A DNA stretch of 64,000 nucleotides from Pseudoflavitalea rhizosphaerae. GTDB lineage: Bacteria; Bacteroidota; Bacteroidia; Chitinophagales; Chitinophagaceae. The notes below the pieces were generated by a model. The model ran no database searches and was not told the DNA's origin. It saw only the letters and a list, made by a program, of their open reading frames with translations. The translations under genes and the position numbers were made by a program. Of the stretch, positions 44,820-53,700 are shown piece after piece (the first letter of the stretch is position 1; every line of letters starts with the position of its first letter). The stretch covers positions 739,081 to 803,080 of the forward strand of contig NZ_RCSU01000002.1 of NCBI RefSeq assembly GCF_003991355.1, given 5' to 3'.

Positions 44820-47765
44820 ATGATGAACAGCTACAAAAGAACTGCAATATCTATCGGGTTGAGCATTTGCTTATGCTCTCCTGCTTCGTTATACGCACAA
44901 AGCTCCGGCAATCCTGCTGCCCTGGCGCCTATGGAAAAAGCCATGTTGAAAGACAGGAACAATTTCTTCTTTATCGATCCCGCGCATTACCCTGAGGGCG
45001 ATGCTTCATTGCCAATTGGCGTATTCGATTCAGGCACCGGCGGACTCACCATTCTGAATACCCTCATCAACTACGATGCGCACCACAACAACACGGGAAA
45101 GCAAGGTAAAGACGCTGTAGCCGATTTCGCAAAAGAGCAATTCATTTACCTGGCAGATCAGGCAAACATGCCCTACGGCAACTATTACAGTGAAAAGAAA
45201 AGCGATCTGCTGATAGAGCATGTATTGAAAGATGTACAATTCCTGATGTCCGATAAATACTATGCCAGCGCAGACAAAAAACAGTACAGCACAGACAAGA
45301 AGCGGGTAAAGACCATCGTGATCGCGTGCAATACCGCTACCGCTTATGCGAAATCTCACCTGGAAGATTTCATGCGCAGAACCGGCATCGGTCTGAAAAT
45401 TATCGGCGTGATCGATGCAGGCGCCAAAGGCGCGCTTGAACAACTCGGCAAAAATGAAAATGCCACTGTAGCTGTTTTTGCAACAGTGGGCACAGTGGCA
45501 TCAGGAGGTTATGAAAGAACGATACTGGCCCTGAAAGAGAAACTGGGCTACACAGGAAAACTGAACATTGTGAGCCAGGGAGGATACGGACTGGCGGAAG
45601 CCGTGGATGAAGAGCCGGATTTCATCAACCGTAAATCAACCAGACCGGCTGTCAGTTATCGCGGCCCCTCCCTCCAAAGCGCAGAGTACAAAATAGACAA
45701 GACCCTGCTGGATATTTACAATTTCAATTTCGATCAGAACCAAATGCTCTGCGATACGAAGAACAACGATGATTGCCAGATCATGCAACTGAACTCCACC
45801 GGCAATTATGTGCGCTATCACCTGGTATCTTTGATGGAGAAGCTTCGCAAATCGCCCGGCGCTCCGCCATTGAAAGCGCTGATCCTGGGTTGCACACATT
45901 ATCCTTACCTGGTGAAGGAGATCCGGCAGACCCTGAAAGAGCTGTATGATTATAAAAAGAACGGTAACTATATCTATCGTCCTTTCATGGCCGCCGATAT
46001 CAAGCTGATCGATCCGGCAGTGAATGTAGCCACCGAGCTCTATGATCACCTAGCGCAGCAAAAACTGTTGAACCCATCCGGAAGCCAGAAAGAGAGCGAA
46101 TTCTATATCAGCGTCCCCAATAACGACAATGCTCATACGCGAACAGACGCGCAGGGCCGTTTCACCTATGAATACAAGTATGGAAGGAATGCTGGTGAAG
46201 TACAGGAATATGTGAAGATGGTGCCTTTCAGCGAAACGAATATCCCGGGAGCCACCTTCGAGCGATTCAGGGAGCTGATCCCAACTACTTATGAGCTGAT
46301 TCAGACTTACCGCAATAAACAGGAAAAATGGAAAAAGGCTTTGCAGGTTATTGATAAGATCTACAAAGATTTTGCTAAGAAGAACGATTATCCCGGTCTG
46401 GTCTATGGTATCGTTCGTAACGGACAATTGATACATACCGGCAGCACAGGGCTCAGCAATATCGAAAAGCAATTACCTGCCGGTTCATCCTCCGCCTTCC
46501 GTATTGCATCCATGACCAAAAGCTTTGTGAGCGTGGCTATCCTGCAACTGCGCGATCAGGACAAACTAAAACTGGACGATCCCGCTTATCTGTACATCCC
46601 TGAACTGAAACACCAGCAATATGCATCGGATGATGCGCCTGTATTGACGGTGCGCCATCTCCTCACCCATGCAGCCGGTTTCCCGGAAGACAATCCCTGG
46701 GGCGACCGGCAACTCGAAATTTCCAATGAAGCCATGCTGGACATGGTGAAGAAAGGCATTTCCTTTTCCAATAGTCCGGGCGTGAAATACGAATACAGCA
46801 ATCTCGGGTATGCATTGCTGGGCTATATCATTCAACAGGTATCAGGTTTGCCATATGAGGAATATATCAATAAAAATGTACTAACGCCGCTGGATATGCG
46901 CCATACCTATTGGGAATACAGCAAAGTACCGTCTAATGAACTGGCCCTGGGTTACCGCCGGCTCAACAATAACTGGGTGGAACAACCGATGTTGCACAGT
47001 GGCGCTTACGGCGCCATGGGGGGTATGATCACCACCATCGAAGATTTTGCGAAATACATGAGCTTCCAACTCTCCGGATGGCCCGCCAGGAGCGGCGCTG
47101 AACAGGGGCCCCTGAAAAGAAGCTCCATCCGCGAAATGCAGCAGCCCTGGAATTTCAATATGCTCAACCCGGGTTATAAGTATCCCGGCGAGACCAGCGC
47201 CTGTCCCATCGTTTCTGCATACGGATACGGTCTTCGCTGGGCACACGATTGCAAGGGCCGGGTGATGGTTGGTCATAGCGGAGGTCTTCCTGGCTTCGGC
47301 ACCAACTGGACCATCCTGCCCGATTACGGTATTGGCGTAGTTTGCTTCGCTAATCTCACCTATGCTTCCGCTTCTTACCTCAACACAGTGATTATTGATA
47401 CTTTATTGGACCTTACCGGCGCTTCGCCCATCCCCATTCCCGTAACGCCGATTCTGGAAAAAAGGAAAAATGAACTGGCTTCATTTCTTCCGGACTGGCA
47501 GCATGCAACTTCATCCGAAGCCTTTGCCGAAAATTTCTTCCTCGATTATTTCCCCGATTCACTGAGAAAGGAAGCCAGGGAAATCTTTGCAAAGGCAGGC
47601 GCCATCAAATCTGTCGGCCCCATGGTGCCGGAGAATAACCTGCGTGGATATTTTCGGATCAAAGGAGAAAAGGCATCTATCGAAGTAAGATTTACATTGA
47701 CGCCAGAAACGCCGGCAAAGATCCAGGAATATGAGATCAGGTTGAAGCCCAATGCTCCGAATTAA
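44820..47765 (+). CDS. exported fusion of glutamate-racemase-like domain and beta-lactamase-fold serine hydrolase
   Basis: This 981-residue protein has a signal peptide ending near residue 27. Residues about 64-415 match the Asp/Glu racemase (MurI) fold with the full catalytic set: FDSGTGGL (Asp70, Ser71), ACNTAT (Cys170) and GCTHYP (Cys358, His360), but with insertions near 140-165 and 265-345 compared with MurI. Residues about 515-880 are a class C-type serine hydrolase: S564-M-T-K567, Y659-S-N661 and HSGG at 819-822. A C-terminal region of about 90 residues follows. MurI is normally cytosolic, about 270 residues and unfused, so an exported racemase joined to a D-peptidase-like hydrolase is unusual. 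It ends the region 2 operon. The function is inferred to be release and racemisation of an acidic amino acid from a peptide. Confidence 0.87.
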   Translation: MMNSYKRTAISIGLSICLCSPASLYAQSSGNPAALAPMEKAMLKDRNNFFFIDPAHYPEGDASLPIGVFDSGTGGLTILNTLINYDAHHNNTGKQGKDAVADFAKEQFIYLADQANMPYGNYYSEKKSDLLIEHVLKDVQFLMSDKYYASADKKQYSTDKKRVKTIVIACNTATAYAKSHLEDFMRRTGIGLKIIGVIDAGAKGALEQLGKNENATVAVFATVGTVASGGYERTILALKEKLGYTGKLNIVSQGGYGLAEAVDEEPDFINRKSTRPAVSYRGPSLQSAEYKIDKTLLDIYNFNFDQNQMLCDTKNNDDCQIMQLNSTGNYVRYHLVSLMEKLRKSPGAPPLKALILGCTHYPYLVKEIRQTLKELYDYKKNGNYIYRPFMAADIKLIDPAVNVATELYDHLAQQKLLNPSGSQKESEFYISVPNNDNAHTRTDAQGRFTYEYKYGRNAGEVQEYVKMVPFSETNIPGATFERFRELIPTTYELIQTYRNKQEKWKKALQVIDKIYKDFAKKNDYPGLVYGIVRNGQLIHTGSTGLSNIEKQLPAGSSSAFRIASMTKSFVSVAILQLRDQDKLKLDDPAYLYIPELKHQQYASDDAPVLTVRHLLTHAAGFPEDNPWGDRQLEISNEAMLDMVKKGISFSNSPGVKYEYSNLGYALLGYIIQQVSGLPYEEYINKNVLTPLDMRHTYWEYSKVPSNELALGYRRLNNNWVEQPMLHSGAYGAMGGMITTIEDFAKYMSFQLSGWPARSGAEQGPLKRSSIREMQQPWNFNMLNPGYKYPGETSACPIVSAYGYGLRWAHDCKGRVMVGHSGGLPGFGTNWTILPDYGIGVVCFANLTYASASYLNTVIIDTLLDLTGASPIPIPVTPILEKRKNELASFLPDWQHATSSEAFAENFFLDYFPDSLRKEAREIFAKAGAIKSVGPMVPENNLRGYFRIKGEKASIEVRFTLTPETPAKIQEYEIRLKPNAPN

Positions 47766-47954
47766 TACACCGGTAACCTCGCCCTGACAACCACCAAACA
47801 AAACGCTTCAAAAATATCGCTCAAATTCATCCAACGGGAATTTTTCCGGTGTTTCGTCGCATTGTCCATAATAACCTTATTTTTACCATCGTTACTATCA
47901 AACCTTCTCCTACCAGAATATCATATACTGATTTGGCTCAAACCATTGCTTCTA

Positions 47955-48548
47955 TTGATTAGTGCAGCTTTTTATAATGATCCGCAGTTTCCCGAACGCT
48001 TCGCCAGGGGTGAAGAATCTGCATTCCGGCAGGTCTTCGATTCCCAGCTTAATCCCCTTTGTTTCTTTGCCCAAAAACTTACCGGCAACCGCATGGAGGC
48101 TGAAGACATAGTAAGTGCTGCTTTCTGTAAACTCTGGCAAAGACATAAGGATTTTACTTCTATGGCAGGGATCCGGTCCTTCCTCTACACCACCGTCCGG
48201 AACCAGTGCCTGGATTTCCTGAAACACCGGAAAGTAATAGAAGCGGCGCATCCTGCGTTACCGAAAACCCTTAACGATACCGGGATCGAAGCAAAAATGT
48301 ACCAGAGTGAATTACTTCAATTGATCTACCTGGAGATACAATCTTTACCGGAACGGTCCAGGCAGATCCTTGAATGGAGTTTCCTGGAGGAACTGTCCAC
48401 TGCTGAGATCTCAGCAAAAATGCAAATGACCGAAACGCATGTAAGGGTGGAAAAATCCCGTGCCCTGGTGCAGCTTCGTACCGCATTACGCAAAAAAGAC
48501 CTATGGGACTCAACACTCCTATTTGCCTTACTCTGGCAGGCCCACTAA
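47955..48548 (+). CDS. ECF RNA polymerase sigma factor
   Basis: An ECF sigma with region 2 (LNPLCFFAQKLTGNRMEAEDIVSAAFCKLWQRHKDF) and region 4 (ERSRQILEWSFLEELSTAEISAKMQMTETHVRVEKSRALVQL). The start is uncertain: there is no in-frame ATG before region 2, and TTG codons occur at 47862, 47946 and 47955. The one at 47955 gives the usual short N-terminus (197 residues); starting at 47862 would add 31 mostly hydrophobic residues that do not look like a sigma factor. It heads the region 3 operon, with its FecR 64 bases downstream. Confidence 0.85.
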   Translation: MISAAFYNDPQFPERFARGEESAFRQVFDSQLNPLCFFAQKLTGNRMEAEDIVSAAFCKLWQRHKDFTSMAGIRSFLYTTVRNQCLDFLKHRKVIEAAHPALPKTLNDTGIEAKMYQSELLQLIYLEIQSLPERSRQILEWSFLEELSTAEISAKMQMTETHVRVEKSRALVQLRTALRKKDLWDSTLLFALLWQAH

Positions 48549-48612
48549 AAAATTTCTTCAAAAAATAATCACTTTCCTGTAGCAAAAGAATGGGAAGATC
48601 GTTTTAGTGTAT

Positions 48613-49785
48613 ATGCAGAACGATCTGGAATATAATGATGAGCTACTGGCAACACTCTTCAAAAAGTGGTCGGACCAGCCATTAACTCCTGCCGAAGAGC
48701 AGTTGCTGAACAAATGGCTGGCAGCCTCGCCAGACAACCCAAAAGCATTCGATGAAATACTGGATGAAAACTGGGTAAGGAATAACCTGAAGGAATGGAC
48801 CCATTCCAATGCGGAACAGATCTGGCAACGTTCCAGGGAACAGGCCGGCGTGGTAAGTATCAATAGCAAACGAAGGCCCATCGCCGGATGGGTCCGTTAT
48901 GCAGCAGCAGTACTACTGATAGCAGGAGGAGCCTGGTTCCTTTGGGAACAATCGGAGACCAATAAACAAACCAGCACAGGATCAGCACAGCAAACAATTA
49001 CACAGGATATAGCCCCGGGAACACAAATCGCAACCCTGACCCTTTCGGATGGGTCAACCATTCTGCTGGATAGTGCGGCAAAGGGAGTACTTGCCAAACA
49101 GGGAAATGCCGAGATCAGGAAAGATGCTGCAGGACAAATAAGCTATACAGAGAGCAATCAACGTAACAAGTCATCTGAAAATATCCGGTACAATACTATG
49201 TCCACCCCCAAAGGGGGCCAATACCAGCTGGTATTACCGGATGGCACAAAAGTTTATCTGAATGCCGCATCCTCCATCACCTACCCCGTTGCATTCGTTA
49301 CCGGTACGCGTACCGTTACGTTAACAGGCGAAGCTTATTTTGAGGTAGCGGCTGATGCCAGGTTACCTTTCATAGTTGAAACAGTAACTGACAAGATAAC
49401 GGTATTGGGTACCCGATTCAACATAAATGCCTATGCTGATGAAAAAGCGATCAAGTCCACGCTCGTGGAAGGCTCTATCAAAGTGAACGATCGCGTACTC
49501 AAGCCGGGTGAAGCTTATAGCAACGGAAAAGTATTTGCCACGGATACGGACCAGGACATAGCCTGGAAGAATGGCATTTTCGATTTCAACAATATATCCG
49601 TTCAGGACGCGATGCGGCAACTTTCCCGCTGGTACAATATTAAAGTAGTGTATGACGAACCAGTGGATGAAACCTTTCTTGGAAAAATTGGAAGAAACCT
49701 TACTCTTAATCAGGTGCTGAAGATCATGGACGGCGCCGGGGCCCATTTCAGACTCGAAGGCAATACCCTTCACGTTTCACGATAA
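48613..49785 (+). CDS. FecR family anti-sigma factor
   Basis: A 390-residue anti-sigma: cytoplasmic domain (1-92), one transmembrane helix (about 93-112, YAAAVLLIAGGAWFLW), FecR domain (about 175-290, with STPKGGQYQLVLPDGTKVYLNAASSI split over two strands and LGTRFNINAYAD) and DUF4974 at the end (about 318-390). I prefer the ATG at 48613; a GTG two codons upstream is also in frame. It should control the sigma encoded before it in response to the STN domain of the SusC encoded 125 bases downstream. Confidence 0.93.
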   Translation: MQNDLEYNDELLATLFKKWSDQPLTPAEEQLLNKWLAASPDNPKAFDEILDENWVRNNLKEWTHSNAEQIWQRSREQAGVVSINSKRRPIAGWVRYAAAVLLIAGGAWFLWEQSETNKQTSTGSAQQTITQDIAPGTQIATLTLSDGSTILLDSAAKGVLAKQGNAEIRKDAAGQISYTESNQRNKSSENIRYNTMSTPKGGQYQLVLPDGTKVYLNAASSITYPVAFVTGTRTVTLTGEAYFEVAADARLPFIVETVTDKITVLGTRFNINAYADEKAIKSTLVEGSIKVNDRVLKPGEAYSNGKVFATDTDQDIAWKNGIFDFNNISVQDAMRQLSRWYNIKVVYDEPVDETFLGKIGRNLTLNQVLKIMDGAGAHFRLEGNTLHVSR

Positions 49786-49819
49786 CCTTATCCTGCGATC
49801 AGATCCATCCTGCAAAAAG

Positions 49820-49843
49820 AAAGGCAGTGGGAAGACTGCCTTT
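49820..49843. other. hairpin between fecR and susC (region 3)
   Basis: AAAGGCAGT (49820-49828) and ACTGCCTTT (49835-49843) form a perfect 9-base stem with loop GGGAAG. An A-rich stretch precedes it on the sense strand, so on the minus strand it resembles a terminator (stem then TTTCTTTTTG). It lies 34 bases after the fecR stop and 67 bases before the susC start. Confidence 0.55.
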
Positions 49844-49910
49844 CATGATTCCGGGATTGGTTAAAACTGCGTGTAACAATTTATTCAAAACCCAAAACTG
49901 CTACTAAGTT

Positions 49911-52900
49911 ATGTGTTTTTATCGATCTGCCCCGCCAGGGCGGCCTGGAGGCTTCTTAACCAAAATGTTCAGGGGTATGAAAATTACTGCCATTCTACTG
50001 CTGCTGGGCTGCTTGCAGGTAAGCGCCGCTGCTGTGTCCCAAACGATCACTTATTCCGGCAAGGAAGTGAGTCTCTCCACCATCATCTCAGTGATCGAAA
50101 AACAAACGGGCTACCTGGTATTCACCAACAAAAAACAGGTAAGCCAGGCGGCTCCTGTAACCATCGAAGCCAGGCAGATGCCCGTTGAAACTTTCCTGAA
50201 AAAAATATTGGGCGATGGACCTTTGGAATTTTCAATTGAAGGAAATACCATCTCCATCAAATTGAAGGATCAGATACCATTGTTCGAAAAGCCCGCCCCG
50301 CCTGTAAGCGGGCGAATCATCGATGTAAATTTTCAACCGCTCGCGGATGTAAGCATACGCATCAGGGGAACGCGGAAAGGCACTACATCCGGTGCGAACG
50401 GCAGGTTTTCGATGGACCTGAATGAAGATGAAATACTGGACATTTCCGCGGTGGGGTTCCAGCCCATTTCCCTGCAGCTCTCCGGCGATCTGTTCCGCGT
50501 TGTGTCTCCCGACCGCTCAGGCCGCAACAGGCAGAGCAATGATGAAGCGGGCAATAACAGCCAGTTGCTGATCGCCAATAAACAAAATGTACAGATCAAA
50601 TTGATGCGCGCCAACACGGTACTGGAAGATGCAGTAGTGTACAATGGCTTTCAGCAGATCAAACAAAAATACCTGACGGGTTCCGTGACTTCCCTGAATA
50701 TGGATTCAATCATGCAACCAGGTTTGAGCACGGTAGATAAGATGCTCGAAGGTCGTGTGCCCGGCCTTACCTATATGCAGAACTCCGGACAAGCCGGCGC
50801 TGCCCCCAAACTCCGTATTCGCGGCACTTCCACATATCTTGGTTCCCGCGAACCCTTGTGGGTGGTGGATGGCATCATCCGCACCAACCCTATCCCTATT
50901 CCGGCAGACAGGATCAATGATCCGGATTTCGTGAACCTGCTGGGCAATGCCATTTCCGGATTGAATCCTTACGACATTGAGCAGATCGATGTACTGAAAG
51001 ATGCCACGGCAGCAGCGCTGTACGGAGTAAGGGCCGCCAATGGTGTGATAGTGATCACTACCAAAAGAGGGAAAGCCGGACCGCCGGTAGTCAACTACAA
51101 TGTATCGGGCTCCTACACACGAAGACCAAGATATACAGACCGGGATGTTTACATGATGGATTCCCGTGAGCGCGTGGACGTATCCCGTGAGATCATCGAA
51201 AAGAAACTGCCACTGCGTGGCTCCGGCCTCGAAGCATATGAGTTGGCGATTGCCGAATACTATGCCGGCAAGATCGATTTCGCCACTTTCCAGCAACGTG
51301 TCAACAGGGCGGAGTCCGTGAATACAGACTGGCTGGGCAACACCATGCAGGATGCATTCATCACCAGGCATACGCTCAGTATCTCAGGCGGCAATGCCTC
51401 TACAGTCTATCGTGCATCGGTAGGTTTCAACTCGGAACCGGGTGTGATCAAAAAAGAGAGCAACAAACTGTATACGGGAACATTGAATCTCCAGCTCAAT
51501 TACAGGAAATTCAAAGCGGTTTTCCAAATCCAGTTGGGAAGGGAAAAGCGCCGGTACACTCCTAATGAGATAGGTGTGATGAATTATGCTTATGGCACCA
51601 GCCGCGCCATTCCCCTTTACAATGAAGACGGCTCCCCCTATTTTTATTCAACGCTTGGCTCTCAAACCAATGTTTCCAGTTTCCATGATTTCAAAAAAAT
51701 GAATATTCTTCATGAAATGGATCATACCGGGGAAACAGTTGAAAACAGCGAATACACGGCAAGCGCCAATCTACGCTACGAGATCGCCAGCGGCATACAG
51801 TTGAGCGCTGTGCTTGCACATACAGGAGGCAGTTCGGACCACAATACCTGGTTTGAAGAAAATACTGACTGGGCATACAAAATCAGAAGCCAGGCCTGGC
51901 ACACCACCCAGCAAGTTTTCCGTCCGGATATGGACCTACTTCCATTTGGCGGAGAGCTTCGTCAACAAATGGTCAGGAAACAAAACTATACTATCAATGG
52001 CCAGCTCGATATCAGCAGGTACCTGGATTACATGAGGAAACACCAGCTCACCGCAGCTATCGGTGGTGTAGTCAATTCAAGCAATAGCAGCACAACTGCG
52101 CGCACCAGCAGAGGCTATTACCCTGAACGTGGTTTCAGCTTCGCCGATATCGATCTGGCAAAATACAAGAACTATGCCTCCTGGCTGCGGCAAAATGGCG
52201 GAACGGTGATCACCGAAATTTTGGAAAATAGTCTGCGCACCTTTCTCACTGCCACCTATGTTTTCAACGACCGCTATGTATTTACCGCTACCACCAGCCA
52301 GGAGTTCTCCAATGCTTTCGGATCCAGGAGCAATGAAAAATTCCTGCCTACCTGGGCATTGTCAGGCAGATGGAATATCCATGAAGACCTGTTCAAACAA
52401 TTGCCGTGGGTGGAGATGGCGGCGCTCCGTTTCTCTTATGGCACGCAGGGCAACATGCTCAACGGACAAACACCGTACACCATTATGCGAAAAGGACCGA
52501 TCAATACTTATTACGATGCTTATGGGTCAACCATTGTTTCTTATCCAAACCCGGACCTGAGATGGGAGAAGAAACGGGATTATAATGGTAGCCTTGAGTT
52601 CTCGATCCTGAAAGGAAGGATCAGGGGCTCACTTGGATATTTTTACAGTAAAACCACCAATGCCTTTTTGACCAAGAAAGTGTCTGTGGTGAACGGAGTG
52701 CCGGGCAATTCCTACGTGGTGAACGGTGGCATCCTGGAGAACCAGGGTGTGGAATTGAGTATGAATTTCAGGATCATCAACAACAAAAGTACAGGCAATA
52801 AGAAAGGCTTCATGTGGCGTTTCGATCCACAGCTTGGGCAGGTGTTCAACAAACTGATCAATAATAACCTGAACAGCCGGAATGTACTGGTGGATGATGC

Positions 52901-53696
52901 TGCACTCACTTACCAGGATTACCTGTCTGGCAATGTGCCTGTCAATGGAAAATCAGTGAACACTTTCTATTCCTATCGTTTCAAAACACTTGACCCCCAG
53001 TATGGTTTTCCTGTTTTTTATGGAGCAGAACCTGATAACAAAGCAGCGTTGATGGCGCAATACAATAAGATGACGAAGGATGAGGTATTCAGTATGGTAA
53101 TGATGGAATCAGGAAGAAGGGAGCCCGTGTTGCAGGGCGGCATAAACAATACCTTCACATACGGCAACTGGAGCCTCGATATCATGTTTAGCTACAGTGT
53201 TGGCAACAAAGTGCGACTGCTCCAGATCGCATCCGGCAATTACGGCACTTTCCGGCCCAGCTCGCAGCAAAACCTCCGCAAAGAGTTTGTCAACCGCTGG
53301 CGTTATCCGGGCGATGAAAAAAACACCAATATCCCGGCCCTCCAGGGAGGGCAGCTCCTTACATCGGATAGATATGCCTGGTGGATCGATGCCGGATATG
53401 TACAGTCCAACCGGTTTGCCACTGATTATTACCAGATGTATGATTTCTCCGATATCCGCGTGGTGAAAGGGGATCACATCAAACTCCAAAACGTGGCGCT
53501 GACCTACATGTTCCCCCGTGAGCTATGTATGAAACTGAACATTAAGGGAGCTACTGTAAAGCTGACCGGAAATAACCTGTTCACTATTGCCGATAAAGAA
53601 TTGCGCGGACAGGATCCAACGCAATCCGGCTCTTCGCCTAATATCAATCTTTCAATCAGGCCCGTATATACGTTCAATCTCAATCTCAGCTTTTAA
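49911..53696 (+). CDS. SusC/RagA family TonB-linked transporter with STN signalling domain
   Basis: The largest SusC here (1261 residues): leader and signal peptide to about residue 44, STN domain (about 46-118, VSLSTIISVIEKQTGYLVF), carboxypeptidase-D regulatory-like domain (about 128-200) with an unusual polar insertion near 200-220 (RSGRNRQSNDEAGNNSQ), plug (AALYGVRAANGVIVITTKRGK) and barrel ending in LNLSF. Internal ATGs at codons 19 and 23 could be the true start. With the SusD gene five bases downstream it forms the importer of the region 3 module. Confidence 0.95.
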   Translation: MCFYRSAPPGRPGGFLTKMFRGMKITAILLLLGCLQVSAAAVSQTITYSGKEVSLSTIISVIEKQTGYLVFTNKKQVSQAAPVTIEARQMPVETFLKKILGDGPLEFSIEGNTISIKLKDQIPLFEKPAPPVSGRIIDVNFQPLADVSIRIRGTRKGTTSGANGRFSMDLNEDEILDISAVGFQPISLQLSGDLFRVVSPDRSGRNRQSNDEAGNNSQLLIANKQNVQIKLMRANTVLEDAVVYNGFQQIKQKYLTGSVTSLNMDSIMQPGLSTVDKMLEGRVPGLTYMQNSGQAGAAPKLRIRGTSTYLGSREPLWVVDGIIRTNPIPIPADRINDPDFVNLLGNAISGLNPYDIEQIDVLKDATAAALYGVRAANGVIVITTKRGKAGPPVVNYNVSGSYTRRPRYTDRDVYMMDSRERVDVSREIIEKKLPLRGSGLEAYELAIAEYYAGKIDFATFQQRVNRAESVNTDWLGNTMQDAFITRHTLSISGGNASTVYRASVGFNSEPGVIKKESNKLYTGTLNLQLNYRKFKAVFQIQLGREKRRYTPNEIGVMNYAYGTSRAIPLYNEDGSPYFYSTLGSQTNVSSFHDFKKMNILHEMDHTGETVENSEYTASANLRYEIASGIQLSAVLAHTGGSSDHNTWFEENTDWAYKIRSQAWHTTQQVFRPDMDLLPFGGELRQQMVRKQNYTINGQLDISRYLDYMRKHQLTAAIGGVVNSSNSSTTARTSRGYYPERGFSFADIDLAKYKNYASWLRQNGGTVITEILENSLRTFLTATYVFNDRYVFTATTSQEFSNAFGSRSNEKFLPTWALSGRWNIHEDLFKQLPWVEMAALRFSYGTQGNMLNGQTPYTIMRKGPINTYYDAYGSTIVSYPNPDLRWEKKRDYNGSLEFSILKGRIRGSLGYFYSKTTNAFLTKKVSVVNGVPGNSYVVNGGILENQGVELSMNFRIINNKSTGNKKGFMWRFDPQLGQVFNKLINNNLNSRNVLVDDAALTYQDYLSGNVPVNGKSVNTFYSYRFKTLDPQYGFPVFYGAEPDNKAALMAQYNKMTKDEVFSMVMMESGRREPVLQGGINNTFTYGNWSLDIMFSYSVGNKVRLLQIASGNYGTFRPSSQQNLRKEFVNRWRYPGDEKNTNIPALQGGQLLTSDRYAWWIDAGYVQSNRFATDYYQMYDFSDIRVVKGDHIKLQNVALTYMFPRELCMKLNIKGATVKLTGNNLFTIADKELRGQDPTQSGSSPNINLSIRPVYTFNLNLSF

Positions 53697-53700
53697 AAGA

